A stretch of DNA of 64,000 nt from Marmoricola sp. GTDB lineage: Bacteria > Actinomycetota > Actinomycetes > Propionibacteriales > Nocardioidaceae. The DNA is taken from positions 1-64,000 of the forward strand of contig JAOPYC010000166.1 in assembly GCA_025964795.1 (NCBI GenBank). Direction: 5' to 3'. The position numbers were made by a program, and so were the translations under genes. Under the pieces are notes generated by a model, which made no database searches, was not told the origin of the DNA, and saw only the letters and a program-made list of their open reading frames with translations. Positions 11,054 through 22,000 of the stretch are shown piece by piece. Numbering within the stretch: the first letter of the stretch is position 1; the number at the start of each line of letters is the position of its first letter.

Positions 11054-12157
11054 ATGTCTGACAACCTCAAAGACCTCTCCGAGGCCGGAGTCTCCATCTG
11101 GCTCGACGACCTCTCCCGCGAGCGCCTCGACTCGGGCAATCTCGCCGAGCTCGTCAAGAACGACCACGTCGTCGGGGTGACCACGAACCCCTCGATCTTC
11201 GCCTCCGCGCTGGGCGAGGGCGAGCGCTACGACGACCAGGTCAAGGAGCTCGCCCAGCAGGGAGCCGACGTCGACCAGACGGTCTTCGCGCTCACCACGA
11301 CCGACGTACGCAACGCCTGCGACGTCTTGAAGCCCGTCTTCGACGCCACCGGCGGGGAGGACGGCCGCGTCTCGATCGAGGTCGCCCCCGACCTCGCCCA
11401 CGACGCCGACGAGACGCTGGCCTCGGCTAAGGAGCTGTGGGCCGAGGTGGACCGGGAGAACCTGTTCATCAAGATCCCCGCGACCACCGAGGGCGCCCTC
11501 GCCATCTCCGACACCCTGGGCGAGGGGATCAGCGTCAACGTGACGCTGATCTTCGGCCTGGACCGCTACCAGGGCGTGATGGACGCCTACCTCGAGGGCC
11601 TGGAGAAGGCCAAGGAGCACGGCCACGACCTCTCCAAGATCTACTCGGTGGCCTCGTTCTTCGTCAGCCGTGTGGACAGCGAGATCGACAGCAGGCTCGA
11701 CGACATCGGTGGCCACGACGACCTCAAGGGCAAGGCCGGGGTGGCCAACGCCCGGCTCGCCTACGCGGCCTACGAGAAGTTCTTCGCCGGCGAGCGCTGG
11801 GAGGCCCTCGCCGCGGCCGGGGCCAACAAGCAGCGGCCGCTGTGGGCCTCAACCGGGGTGAAGAACCCCGGCTACGACGACACGATGTACGTCGTCGACC
11901 TCGCCGTGGAGAACACCGTCAACACCATGCCCGAGAAGACCATGCAGGCCGTCAAGGACCACGGTGTGGTCAAGGGCGACCAGGTCCGGCCCCACTACGA
12001 GGACGCACGCAAGGTGATGGCGGATCTCAAGGAGGCCGGCATCGACTACGACGACGTGATCGCCACCCTTGAGCAGGAGGGTGTCGAGAAGTTCGTGAAG
12101 TCGTGGAACGAGTTGCTCGAGACCGTGAGGAAGAACCTCGAGGCCGCGAACTCGTGA
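11054..12157 (+). CDS. tal: Transaldolase
   Basis: Transaldolase transfers dihydroxyacetone units between sedoheptulose-7-phosphate and glyceraldehyde-3-phosphate. The 367-residue protein is of the actinobacterial TalB-like length class. It has the N-terminal [13 protein letters not shown] signature and the Schiff-base lysine Lys140 in [16 protein letters not shown] at 11054 follows a GAAGGAG ribosome binding site, 38 bp after tkt. Its stop overlaps the GTG start of pgi by 3 bp. Confidence 0.97.
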   Translation: MSDNLKDLSEAGVSIWLDDLSRERLDSGNLAELVKNDHVVGVTTNPSIFASALGEGERYDDQVKELAQQGADVDQTVFALTTTDVRNACDVLKPVFDATGGEDGRVSIEVAPDLAHDADETLASAKELWAEVDRENLFIKIPATTEGALAISDTLGEGISVNVTLIFGLDRYQGVMDAYLEGLEKAKEHGHDLSKIYSVASFFVSRVDSEIDSRLDDIGGHDDLKGKAGVANARLAYAAYEKFFAGERWEALAAAGANKQRPLWASTGVKNPGYDDTMYVVDLAVENTVNTMPEKTMQAVKDHGVVKGDQVRPHYEDARKVMADLKEAGIDYDDVIATLEQEGVEKFVKSWNELLETVRKNLEAANS

Positions 12158-13806
12158 GCACGGCTCCCCGTGACCCGGTGACCACCGAGGCCTGGGCGCG
12201 ACTGCAGGAGCTGGCCGACGGACTGGAGCCCGACCTGCGCGGGTGGTTCGCCGCGGACCCCGACCGGGTGGCCCGGCTCACGCACGACGCGGGCGACCTG
12301 CACGTCGACCTGTCCAAGTCGCTGGTCCACGGGGACGTCCTGGACGCGCTCCTGGACCTGGCCGGAGAGGTCGGGCTCACCGAGCGACGCGACGCGATGT
12401 TCGCCGGGGAGCACATCAACTCCTCGGAGGACCGCGCCGTGCTGCACACGGCGCTGCGCCTCCCGGCGCGAGCCCACCTCGAGGTCGACGACCACGACGT
12501 GGTGCCCGACGTGCACGAGGTGCTCGGCCGGGTCTACGCGTTCGCCGAGAAGGTCCGTGACGGCAGCTGGACCGGTGTCACCGGCGAGCGCATCAAGACG
12601 GTCGTCAACATCGGCATCGGCGGGTCCGACCTCGGTCCCGTGATGGCCTACGAGGCGCTCGCGGCCTACCGCCAGGACGGGCTCGAGTGCCGCTTCATCA
12701 GCAACATCGACCCGGCCGACGCGGCCACCACCCTGGCCGGGCTCGACCCGGCGAGCACCCTTTTCATCGTCTCCAGCAAGACCTTCGGCACCTTGGAGAC
12801 GCTCACCAACGCCCGGCTGTGCAAGGCGTGGCTGCTCGACGGCCTCGCCGACGCCGACCCGAAGGACGCGGTCGCCAAGCACTTCGTCGCGGTCTCGACG
12901 GCGCTGGACAAGGTCGCCGACTTCGGCATCGATCCCGACAACGCGTTCGGGTTCTGGGACTGGGTCGGCGGCCGCTACTCCGTCGACTCCGCCATCGGCA
13001 CCTCGCTCGTCGTGGCGATCGGCCCGGACCGGTTCGCGGAGTTCCTGCGCGGGTTCCACACGATGGACGAGCACTTCCGCACCACCGCGCTCCACCAGAA
13101 CGTCCCGGTGCTGATGGGCCTGCTCAACGTCTGGTACACCAACTTCCTCGACGCGCAGACCCACGCGGTGCTGCCCTACTCGCAGCTGCTGCATCGTTTC
13201 CCGGCGTACCTCCAGCAGCTGACGATGGAGTCCAACGGCAAGGGCGTCCGCTGGGACGGCTCCCCCGTCACCACCGACACCGGTGAGGTGTTCTGGGGCG
13301 AGCCCGGCACCAACGGCCAGCACGCTTTCTACCAGCTGATCCACCAGGGCACCCGGCTGATCCCCGCCGACTTCATCGCCTTCGCCAACCCCGCCTACCC
13401 GCTCGAGGACGGCCAGACGGACGTGCACGAGCTCTTCCTGGCCAACTTCCTGGCGCAGACCCGGGCGCTGGCGTTCGGCAAGACCGCTGACGAGGTGCGC
13501 GCGGAGGGCACGGCCGAGGAGATCGTCCCGGCGCGGGTGTTCACCGGCAACCGGCCGACGACCTCGATCATGGCGCCCGAGCTCAGCCCCTCGGTGCTGG
13601 GCCAGCTGGTCGCGCTCTACGAGCACATCACCTTCACCCAGGGCGCGGTGTGGGGCGTCGACAGCTTCGACCAGTGGGGCGTCGAGCTCGGCAAGCAGCT
13701 GGCGCAGCAGGTGGGACCGGCCATCGCCGGCGACGCGGACGCGCTGGCCGAGCAGGACCCGTCCACGCAGGCCTTGATCGGCTACTACCGGGAGCACCGT
13801 CGGTGA
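12154..13806 (+). CDS. pgi: Glucose-6-phosphate isomerase
   Basis: Pgi interconverts glucose-6-phosphate and fructose-6-phosphate. The 550-residue protein has [30 protein letters not shown] and the family signature [18 protein letters not shown] around residues 382-399, which holds the catalytic Glu and His. The GTG start was chosen because it overlaps the tal stop (GTGA arrangement). Finding pgi inside the oxidative pentose-phosphate operon places the branch point of glycolysis and the pathway under shared control. Confidence 0.96.
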   Translation: MSTAPRDPVTTEAWARLQELADGLEPDLRGWFAADPDRVARLTHDAGDLHVDLSKSLVHGDVLDALLDLAGEVGLTERRDAMFAGEHINSSEDRAVLHTALRLPARAHLEVDDHDVVPDVHEVLGRVYAFAEKVRDGSWTGVTGERIKTVVNIGIGGSDLGPVMAYEALAAYRQDGLECRFISNIDPADAATTLAGLDPASTLFIVSSKTFGTLETLTNARLCKAWLLDGLADADPKDAVAKHFVAVSTALDKVADFGIDPDNAFGFWDWVGGRYSVDSAIGTSLVVAIGPDRFAEFLRGFHTMDEHFRTTALHQNVPVLMGLLNVWYTNFLDAQTHAVLPYSQLLHRFPAYLQQLTMESNGKGVRWDGSPVTTDTGEVFWGEPGTNGQHAFYQLIHQGTRLIPADFIAFANPAYPLEDGQTDVHELFLANFLAQTRALAFGKTADEVRAEGTAEEIVPARVFTGNRPTTSIMAPELSPSVLGQLVALYEHITFTQGAVWGVDSFDQWGVELGKQLAQQVGPAIAGDADALAEQDPSTQALIGYYREHRR

Positions 13807-15347
13807 CCACCGAGTGGGTCAACCCGCTGCGCGATCCCGAGGACCGGCGGATGCCGCGCATCGCGGGTCCCAGCGGCATGGTGCTGTTCGGCGTCACCGG
13901 CGACCTGGCCCGCAAGAAGGTGATGCCGGCGATCTACGACCTGGCCAACCGCGGCCTGCTCCCGCCGGGCTTCAGCCTCGTCGGCTACGCCCGCCGTGAC
14001 TGGGCCGACCAGGACTTCGCCCAGATCGTGCACGACTCGGTCCGGGCCCACGCCCGCACCGAGTTCCGCGAGGAGGTCTGGCGCCAGCTCTCGGAGGGCC
14101 TGCGCTTCGTCCAGGGCGACTTCTCCGACGACGCGGCGTTCGACAAGCTGCGGCGGACCATCGAGGAGCTCGACGAGGCCCGCGGCACCGGGGGCAACCA
14201 CGCCTTCTACCTCTCCATCCCCCCGAAGTTCTTCGGCGACGTCATCGGCCAGCTGAAGGAGCACGGACTGGCCGATCCCGCCGCCGGTTCCTGGCGCCGG
14301 GTGGTGGTGGAGAAGCCGTTCGGCCACGACCTGGCCTCGGCCCGTGAGCTGAACGCCGTCATCGACAACGTCTTCCCTCCCGAGTCGGTCTTCCGGATCG
14401 ACCACTACCTGGGCAAGGAGACGGTGCAGAACATCTTGGCGATGCGCTTCGCCAACAACCTGTTCGAGCCGATCTGGAACGCCAACTACGTCGATCACGT
14501 GCAGATCACCATGGCCGAGGACATCGGCATCGGCGGCCGCGCTGGCTACTACGACGGCATCGGTGCCGCCCGTGACGTGATCCAGAACCACCTGATCCAG
14601 CTGATGGCCCTGGTGGCGATGGAGGAGCCGGTCTCGTTCGACGCCGAGAGCCTGCGGATCGAGAAGCAGAAGATCCTCTCGTCCGTCGTACTCCCCCGGC
14701 GGCTGGACCTGAACACCGCGCGCGGACAGTACGCCGCAGGCTGGGCCGGCGGCGAGAAGGTCGACGGCTACCTCGACGAGGAGGACATCTCCAACACCTC
14801 CACGACGGAGACGTTCGCGGCCATCCGGATCGACGTCGAGACCCGCCGCTGGGCCGGGGTGCCGTTCTACCTGCGCACCGGCAAGCGTCTCGGCCGCCGC
14901 GTCACCGAGGTGGCGGTCGTGTTCAAGCGCGCCCCGCACCTGCCGTTCACCGAGACCTCGACCGAGGACCTCAGCAACAACGTCGTCGTGTTCCGGATCC
15001 AGCCCGACGAGGGCATCACGATGCGGTTCGGCTCCAAGGTGCCCGGCACCGCGATGGAGATCCGCGACGTCAACATGGACTTCGCCTACGGCGGCTCGTT
15101 CACCGAGGCGAGCCCGGAGGCCTACGAGCGGCTCATCTTGGACGTGCTCCTCGGGGACCCGCCGTTGTTCCCGCAGCAGAAGGAGGTCGAGCTGTCCTGG
15201 AAGATCCTGGACCCGATCCTCGAGCACTGGGCCAAGCAGGACGCCTCCGGGAAGTCCGGGGTCGAGCAGTACGAGTCCGGTCAGTGGGGCCCCGAGTCCG
15301 CCCACGCCATGCTCGCCCGCGACGGCCGCGTCTGGAGACGACCATGA
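13803..15347 (+). CDS. zwf: Glucose-6-phosphate 1-dehydrogenase
   Basis: Zwf oxidises glucose-6-phosphate to 6-phosphogluconolactone, the entry step of the oxidative pentose-phosphate pathway. The 514-residue protein has the dinucleotide fold [10 protein letters not shown] (residues 30-39), [11 protein letters not shown] and the active-site signature RIDHYLGKE (198-206). The GTG start overlaps the pgi stop by 4 bp. Its assembly factor OpcA is encoded next, 55 nt downstream. Confidence 0.97.
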   Translation: MTTEWVNPLRDPEDRRMPRIAGPSGMVLFGVTGDLARKKVMPAIYDLANRGLLPPGFSLVGYARRDWADQDFAQIVHDSVRAHARTEFREEVWRQLSEGLRFVQGDFSDDAAFDKLRRTIEELDEARGTGGNHAFYLSIPPKFFGDVIGQLKEHGLADPAAGSWRRVVVEKPFGHDLASARELNAVIDNVFPPESVFRIDHYLGKETVQNILAMRFANNLFEPIWNANYVDHVQITMAEDIGIGGRAGYYDGIGAARDVIQNHLIQLMALVAMEEPVSFDAESLRIEKQKILSSVVLPRRLDLNTARGQYAAGWAGGEKVDGYLDEEDISNTSTTETFAAIRIDVETRRWAGVPFYLRTGKRLGRRVTEVAVVFKRAPHLPFTETSTEDLSNNVVVFRIQPDEGITMRFGSKVPGTAMEIRDVNMDFAYGGSFTEASPEAYERLILDVLLGDPPLFPQQKEVELSWKILDPILEHWAKQDASGKSGVEQYESGQWGPESAHAMLARDGRVWRRP

Positions 15348-15402
15348 TCTCACCGCACGAAATCGCTCCGCTGGCGCTCCACGATTCCGCAGGGACCCCG
15401 AG

Positions 15403-16314
15403 ATGATCGAGTTGACTGCCACGAACTCCGCCGGGATCGCCGCCGAGCTGGTCCGGGCCCGCAAGAAGGCCGGTTCGCCGGCCATGGGCATGGTGATGAC
15501 CCTGGTCATCGTGGTGGACGAGGACCAGGCGCACGACGCGATGGAGTCGGCCCGCGAGGCCTCGCAGGAGCACCCGGCCCGCGTGCTGGGCGTGATCCTC
15601 GGCGATGCCCGGGGCCACAGCGTCGTGAACGCCCAGGTCGGCACCGGTGCCGGCTGGAGTGGGGAGACGGCGCTGATCCGGCTCAAGGGCGAGGTGGTCC
15701 GGCACTGCGACTCCGTCGTGCTCCCGCTGCTGCTGCCCGACTCCCCCGTCGCCGTGTGGTGGCCCACCGACGCGCCCCAGGACCCCGCTGCGGACCCGCT
15801 CGGCTCCCTGGCACAGCGCCGCATCACCGACGCCGCGGCCGCGACCAGGGCGAAGACTAAGGCGATCCACCACCAGTGCGCGACCTACGCCAAGGGCAAC
15901 ACCGACCTGGCCTGGACCCGGATCACTCCGTGGCGGGCGCTGCTCGCCGCGGCGCTCGACCAGTACCCCGAGAAGGTTCTGCGGGCCTCGGTCACCGCGG
16001 AGCGGATCAGCCCCAGCGCGGAGCTGCTCGTCGCCTGGCTCAACGACCGGCTCAAGGTGCAGGTCGTGCGGAAGAACTCCGACGGGCCCGGCATCACCGA
16101 GGTCGTGCTCACCACCAGGTCCGGTGACATCAGCATCGACCGCCCGGACGGCAAGCTGGCGGCCTTCATCTCCCCCGGGCAGCCCGACCGCCCGGTGGCA
16201 CTCAAGCGGCGGACCGTGCCCGAGCTGCTCGCCGAGGAGCTGCGCCGCCTCGACGAGGACGACGTCTACGCCGCCACCGCCCGACGCCTCGTGAAGCTGG
16301 AGACCAAGAAGTGA
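15403..16314 (+). CDS. opcA: Glucose-6-phosphate dehydrogenase assembly protein OpcA
   Basis: OpcA is an actinobacterial and cyanobacterial protein required for full activity or redox control of Zwf. The 303-residue protein shows the family segments ELTATNSAGIAAELVRARKK, HPARVLGVILGDARGHSV, and SVVLPLLLPDSPVAVWWPT. Placement directly between zwf and pgl is diagnostic. ATG start; the 3' end overlaps the pgl start by 4 bp. Confidence 0.95.
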   Translation: MIELTATNSAGIAAELVRARKKAGSPAMGMVMTLVIVVDEDQAHDAMESAREASQEHPARVLGVILGDARGHSVVNAQVGTGAGWSGETALIRLKGEVVRHCDSVVLPLLLPDSPVAVWWPTDAPQDPAADPLGSLAQRRITDAAAATRAKTKAIHHQCATYAKGNTDLAWTRITPWRALLAAALDQYPEKVLRASVTAERISPSAELLVAWLNDRLKVQVVRKNSDGPGITEVVLTTRSGDISIDRPDGKLAAFISPGQPDRPVALKRRTVPELLAEELRRLDEDDVYAATARRLVKLETKK

Positions 16315-17027
16315 CCGAGCTCAAGGTCCTGCCCACCGCCGCCGCCGTCACCCGCGCCGTGGCCGAGCAGCTGGTCGCGCGCATCGCTGGCGCCCAGGCC
16401 CAGGGACGCATCCCCTCGATCGTGCTCACCGGCGGCACCATCGCCAACGAGATCTACCGGGCCGTGGCGGCGCTGCCGTCCGGCGACGTCGACTGGACCC
16501 AGGTCGACTTCTGGTGGGGCGACGAGCGCTACGTGCCGGCCGACTCGACCGATCGCAACGACCGGGCGGCCGAGCTCGACCTCCTGGACGTGGTCGGTGT
16601 CGATCCGGCCCGGGTGCACGCGATGCCGGCGGCCGACGAGGCGCACCCGGACCTCGACGACGCGGCTGCGGCGTACGGCCGGGAGCTGCGGGAGCACGGC
16701 GGCGGGCAGTTCGACCTGGTCCTGCTCGGCCTCGGCCCCGACGGGCACGTCGCCTCGCTGTTCCCGGGCTTCAAGCAGCTGGAGAGCGACGATGTCGCCG
16801 TCGCGGTCCGCGATTCGCCGAAGCCCCCACCGGACCGCATCTCCCTCACCTTCGGTGCCCTCAACCGCACCCACGAGGTCTGGTTCCTGGTCAGCGGCGA
16901 CGGCAAGGCCGACGCCGTCGCCCGCGCCCTGGCCCCCGACGGGACCGTCCACTCCACACCCGCCCGCGGCATCACGGTGGAGAACAGCACCTGGTGGCTC
17001 GACGAGGACGCCGCCAGCGCGCTCTGA
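16311..17027 (+). CDS. pgl: 6-phosphogluconolactonase
   Basis: Pgl hydrolyses 6-phosphogluconolactone to 6-phosphogluconate. The 238-residue DevB-type protein has LTGGTIANEIYRAV, the VDFWWGDERYVP motif (residues about 64-75) and LGLGPDGHVASLFPG. It is the last gene of the pentose-phosphate operon, with a GTG start overlapping opcA. Its stop codon at 17025-17027 is only 3 bp from the first unit of the 32-bp-period repeat array. Confidence 0.96.
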   Translation: MTELKVLPTAAAVTRAVAEQLVARIAGAQAQGRIPSIVLTGGTIANEIYRAVAALPSGDVDWTQVDFWWGDERYVPADSTDRNDRAAELDLLDVVGVDPARVHAMPAADEAHPDLDDAAAAYGRELREHGGGQFDLVLLGLGPDGHVASLFPGFKQLESDDVAVAVRDSPKPPPDRISLTFGALNRTHEVWFLVSGDGKADAVARALAPDGTVHSTPARGITVENSTWWLDEDAASAL

Positions 17028-17030
17028 ATC

Positions 17031-17117
17031 CGCCGAGCGGGCAGTTTCGTCACTTTGTAGTCCGCCCATCGGGCAGTTTCGTCACGCGGCTCGGCGTCGA
17101 CCGGGCAGTTTCAGCCC
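17031..17117 (+). repeat. Left array: three 23-bp elements at an exact 32-bp period
   Basis: The elements start at 17031, 17063 and 17095. Units one and two share CGGGCAGTTTCGTCAC, preceded by CGCCGAG or CGCCCAT. Unit three is CGTCGAC plus CGGGCAGTTTC and then diverges; it contains the stop codon of the minus-strand gene (17111-17113). Units one and two agree at 21 of 23 positions. The 9-bp spacers are not conserved. The period, close to three DNA helical turns, suits proteins bound on one face. The array begins 3 bp after the pgl stop. Confidence 0.8.
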
Positions 17118-18091
17118 GTACGCCGATGAGGCGTCCACAGCTTCCGGTGCCGACGGGCCTCGGCGTACCCGGCCTGCAGCTGCGGAACGGGAGTCAGGTC
17201 GCGGCCGTAGACCTCGCGCTTGGTGAACGGATCGATCGTCCAGTCGCGCTCGCGGCCGAGCCATCCGGCGCGGGCCTCGTCGTACTCCCTGTCCTCGTCC
17301 TCGGTGTGGAACTCCTCGCCGTTGTACTCCGCCGCGTAGAGCGCGTCGGGTTCGGCGAGGTCCAGACGGTAGATGGGCACGCCGTCGTCGGAGTAGATCC
17401 AGTACTGCGGCTCCGGCTCGGGCAGACCGGCGTCGTGCCAGTGCAGGCGCAGGGCGCTCTCGCCGACGGACTCCGACCGCGGGTCCCCGAGGGGTGCGAG
17501 CCGTCGCAGCTGGATCACCCCGCGATAGCCCCGGAAGCGGCCGATCTCGGCGACCAGGATGTCGTGCGGTACGCCGATCCGGAGGAAACCGTCGATCGCG
17601 GCCAGAGCGTCGTATCGCCAGAGCAGCCGGCCGAGGTCGAGCGCCGTGCGGCAGGCAGTCGTTGCCCGGACCCCGTGGATCACGGTGATGTCGCTCGGGA
17701 TGAGGCCACGACGTCGGCCGTCGACCTCGGGTCGGCGTACGCGCGTGTCGTCGACGTGCACGATGTCGATCGGGGGCGCCTGGGTCAGCGCCGTTCGCGG
17801 CAGGATGTCGACACCGTGCAACCAGGCGGCCGTGCGGTCGGTGACGACGGCCGTCGGGGGTACGACGAGGGCAAGGGACGACGCTCGCACGAGCGTGTCG
17901 TCGGGGGCTTGCGAGGCGGCATACACCCCGTGGATGACGCGTCTGATCAGGCCGGCCTGCTTCATGTGCTGCAGCGCGCGCCGGGAGACGCCGAGGGTGT
18001 AGGCCTGCGCGGGAGTGAACGGCGCGTCCAGCGGCAGGGGGCAGCGCGGGCACAGGAAGGCTCCGCGGTCATCGAGCCAGGTGGGATCCAT
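17111..18091 (-). CDS. AbiEi-like HTH plus PD-(D/E)XK nuclease-like protein
   Basis: A 326-residue protein in two parts. The N-terminal half resembles the AbiEi-type antitoxin fold: a CPRC knuckle (Cys14, Cys17), a helix-turn-helix-like region at about 26-58 (TPAQAYTLGVSRRALQHM then GLIRRVIHGVYA), and a middle domain with VTDRTAAWLHGVDILP. The C-terminal part looks like a DUF559/Vsr-type PD-(D/E)XK fold: Glu211 in VGESALRLHW, Asp244 in IYRLDLAEP and Glu255 in YAAEYNGEEFH. Asn257 stands where Asp is common. No toxin gene accompanies it. It alone interrupts conserved synteny between pgl and rbpA, and is flanked by inverted repeat arrays. A solitary nuclease or regulator of a mobile cassette is an inference. 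Confidence 0.75.
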   Translation of the reverse strand: MDPTWLDDRGAFLCPRCPLPLDAPFTPAQAYTLGVSRRALQHMKQAGLIRRVIHGVYAASQAPDDTLVRASSLALVVPPTAVVTDRTAAWLHGVDILPRTALTQAPPIDIVHVDDTRVRRPEVDGRRRGLIPSDITVIHGVRATTACRTALDLGRLLWRYDALAAIDGFLRIGVPHDILVAEIGRFRGYRGVIQLRRLAPLGDPRSESVGESALRLHWHDAGLPEPEPQYWIYSDDGVPIYRLDLAEPDALYAAEYNGEEFHTEDEDREYDEARAGWLGRERDWTIDPFTKREVYGRDLTPVPQLQAGYAEARRHRKLWTPHRRTG

Positions 18092-18114
18092 GCCGGGAAG
18101 GATGAGCGAAGATC

Positions 18115-18137
18115 CGCGATCCCGCTTTCGTCATCCA
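18115..18137 (+). repeat. Degenerate copy of the array element in opposite orientation
   Basis: The stretch ends in CCCGCTTTCGTCATCC and shares TTTCGTCA exactly with the left-array units, in the plus orientation, whereas the three neighbouring right-array units point the other way. It lies 24-46 bp upstream of the ATG of the AbiEi-like gene, where an operator would be expected. Similarity is partial. Confidence 0.35.
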
Positions 18138-18144
18138 CAGGGTC

Positions 18145-18231
18145 GATCCAGAGCTGCCCGCCCCACGTCGTACGACGTGACAGAAGTGCCCGCTCGCCAA
18201 GCCACGGCGTGACGAAGGCACCCGGTCGGCG
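18145..18231 (-). repeat. Right array: three inverted elements at an exact 32-bp period
   Basis: On the minus strand the elements occupy 18209-18231 (CGCCGACCGGGTGCCTTCG then TCAC), 18177-18199 (TGGCGAGCGGGCACTTCTG then TCAC) and 18145-18167 (CGTGGGGCGGGCAGCTC then TGGATC). They keep the 32-bp period of the left array but are inverted relative to it. The middle unit agrees with the first left unit at 18 of 23 positions; the third is the most diverged. The array ends 2 bp before the rbpA stop codon and fills the upstream region of the AbiEi-like gene. Confidence 0.75.
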
Positions 18232-18233
18232 GG

Positions 18234-18593
18234 CTAGAAGATGATGTCTCCGCTTTTGCGTCGCGCTCGCAGGGTGGCGACGGCCTCGTTGAGGATCTCC
18301 TTGGCCTCGGACTCGGAGCGGCGCTCCTTCACGTAGGCCAGGTGGGTCTTGTAGGGCTCGATCTTCGGGGGCGGGGGCGGGTTGTCGCTGTCCAGGCTGG
18401 CCGGGAGCCCGCAGCGCGGGCAGTCCCAGGTGACCGGGACGGTCGCCTCGACCGCGAACGCGATCAGGGTGCGGTGCTCGTGGGAGCAGAAATAGGTGAC
18501 GTTCTGACGGGGTGCCGACTCGCCGCGCTCCGCCTCGCCCATGGGTCCAGCTCCGACACGGCTGCCCCGGATGGCGCTTCCTCCGCCTGCCAC
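18234..18593 (-). CDS. rbpA: RNA polymerase-binding protein RbpA
   Basis: RbpA binds RNA polymerase and the primary sigma factor and stimulates transcription initiation in actinobacteria. The 119-residue protein starts MAGGGSAIRGSRVGAGPMGE, from GTG 18593 with GAAGGAG 7 nt upstream. It has a zinc-ribbon-like core (Cys36, His40, Cys58, Cys61). After it come a proline-rich linker (NPPPPPKIEP) and a C-terminal sigma-interaction-type helix (KERRSESEAKEILNEA). The linker is poorer in basic residues than in the mycobacterial protein, so it may be a divergent paralog. Confidence 0.88.
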   Translation of the reverse strand: MAGGGSAIRGSRVGAGPMGEAERGESAPRQNVTYFCSHEHRTLIAFAVEATVPVTWDCPRCGLPASLDSDNPPPPPKIEPYKTHLAYVKERRSESEAKEILNEAVATLRARRKSGDIIF

Positions 18594-18621
18594 GCTGTGT
18601 CTCCTTCGAGATCGTTGAGGA

Positions 18622-18858
18622 TCAGTTGCTGGTCTTGAGCAGGAGCCCGAGCCCGACGACACACGCGAACCACACGGCGGCCGTGCCGACCGTGATGCGG
18701 TCCAGGTTGCGCTCGGCCACGGACGATCCGCCGAGACCACTCGAGACGCCACCACCGAACATGTCGGACAGCCCGCCGCCGCGCCCCTTGTGGAGGAGCA
18801 CCAACAGGATCAGGAGCAAGCTCGAGATGACGAGCAAGACCTCGAAGACGATAACCAC
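18622..18858 (-). CDS. secG: Protein translocase subunit SecG
   Basis: SecG is the small stimulatory subunit of the SecYEG protein export channel. The 78-residue protein has two membrane helices: residues about 2-22 (VIVFEVLLVISSLLLILLVL) and the last 22 residues. Between them is the typical HKGRGGGLSDMFGGG loop. The GTG start at 18858 was chosen because it gives the family's normal N-terminus; a longer frame upstream adds a non-hydrophobic leader. It lies 28 bp upstream of rbpA and 31 bp after tpiA, as in other actinobacteria. Confidence 0.95.
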   Translation of the reverse strand: MVIVFEVLLVISSLLLILLVLLHKGRGGGLSDMFGGGVSSGLGGSSVAERNLDRITVGTAAVWFACVVGLGLLLKTSN

Positions 18859-18889
18859 GGGGTGAACCCTAACTGATGAGGCGCGCTGA

Positions 18890-19687
<798 letters not shown>

Positions 19688-19699
19688 GTTCCTGCTTCG

Positions 19700-20902
19700 C
19701 TAGTCGAGTACGTCGATGCCGGGGAGGTTCTTGCCCTCGAGGTACTCGAGGCTCGCTCCCCCGCCGGTGGAGATGTGGCCGAAGGCGTCGTCGGCGAAGC
19801 CGAGCTGGCGTACGGCCGCCGCCGAGTCGCCGCCGCCTACGACCGAGAGGCCGTCGACCTCGGTCAGGGCCTGCGCGACCGCCCGTGTCCCGGACGAGAA
19901 AGCGTCGAACTCGAAGACGCCCATCGGCCCGTTCCAGAAGACGGTGTGCGCCTGCTTGATCGCCGCGGCGAACGCCTGCGCGGACTCCGGCCCGATGTCG
20001 AGGCCGATCTGGTCGGCCGGCATCGCGTCGGCCGGGACCGTGCTGGCCGGCGCATCCGCCTTGAACTCGGGTGCCACCAGGATGTCGGTCGGCAGCAGGA
20101 TCTCGACCCCGCGCTCCTTCGCGCTGGCCAGGTAGCCCCGGCAGGCCTCGACCTGGTCCTCCTCGAGCAGGCTCTGGCCGACCTCGTGGCCCCCGGCCTT
20201 GAGGAAGGTGAACACCATCCCGCCGCCGATGAGCAGCTGGTCGGCCTTGCCGAGCAGGTTGTCGATCACGGCCAGCTTGTCGCTCACCTTGGAGCCACCG
20301 AGCACCACCACGTAGGGGCGCTGCGGGTCCTCGGTCAGCGAGCGCAGCACATCGATCTCGGTGCGGACCAGCTCGCCCATGGCGTGCGGCAGCCGCTGCG
20401 CCACGTCGTACACGCTGGCCTGCTTGCGGTGCACGACCCCGAAGCCGTCGCTGACGAACACGTCGCCGAGAGCTGCCAGCTGGTCGGCGAACGCGCCGCG
20501 CTCGTCGTCGTCCTGGCTGGTCTCGCCCGCGTTGAAGCGCACGTTCTCCAGCAGCGCGACCTCGCCCTCCTCGAGGGCGTCGACGACGGACCTGGCCGAC
20601 TCCCCCACCGTGTCGGTGGCGAAGAAGACCGGGGTCCCGAGCAGCTCGCCGAGACGGGTGGCGACCGGCCGCAGCGAGTACTGCGGGTCGGGCTCGCCCT
20701 TGGGCCGGCCGAGGTGCGCCATCACCACGACCCGGGCTCCGGCCTCGGACAGCGCCTTGATGGTGGGCACGCTCGCCCGGATCCGGCCGTCGTCGCCGAT
20801 GCCGAGGTTCGGCGGAGTGCCGACCAGAGGCACGTTCAGGTCCGAGCGGACCAGCACGCGCTTCCCGGCGACGTCCCCGAGGGCGTCCGTGAGTGCGCTC
20901 AT
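19700..20902 (-). CDS. pgk: Phosphoglycerate kinase
   Basis: Pgk makes ATP and 3-phosphoglycerate from 1,3-bisphosphoglycerate. The 400-residue protein has the N-terminal [12 protein letters not shown] signature, AHLGRPKG (residues about 58-65), the hinge-region [12 protein letters not shown] and the C-terminal [11 protein letters not shown] phosphate loop. It begins 13 bp after the gap stop. Confidence 0.97.
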   Translation of the reverse strand: MSALTDALGDVAGKRVLVRSDLNVPLVGTPPNLGIGDDGRIRASVPTIKALSEAGARVVVMAHLGRPKGEPDPQYSLRPVATRLGELLGTPVFFATDTVGESARSVVDALEEGEVALLENVRFNAGETSQDDDERGAFADQLAALGDVFVSDGFGVVHRKQASVYDVAQRLPHAMGELVRTEIDVLRSLTEDPQRPYVVVLGGSKVSDKLAVIDNLLGKADQLLIGGGMVFTFLKAGGHEVGQSLLEEDQVEACRGYLASAKERGVEILLPTDILVAPEFKADAPASTVPADAMPADQIGLDIGPESAQAFAAAIKQAHTVFWNGPMGVFEFDAFSSGTRAVAQALTEVDGLSVVGGGDSAAAVRQLGFADDAFGHISTGGGASLEYLEGKNLPGIDVLD

Positions 20903-20915
20903 CTGGAGCGGCCCG

Positions 20916-21938
<1,023 letters not shown>

Positions 21939-22000
21939 TCAGCGGAAAAGAATCTGAACGGCGACCCTATCGCGACCGGGTGGGGCCCAGAAAAACCGAG

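Noticed and set aside
17031-18231. Repeat arrays considered as a CRISPR
   Set aside because: The units are degenerate, the interval between conserved cores is only 9 bp, orientation flips across the gene and there are no cas genes.
18594-18621. Looked for a tRNA gene near secG
   Set aside because: No tRNA-like acceptor or T-loop sequence fits in the short gap.
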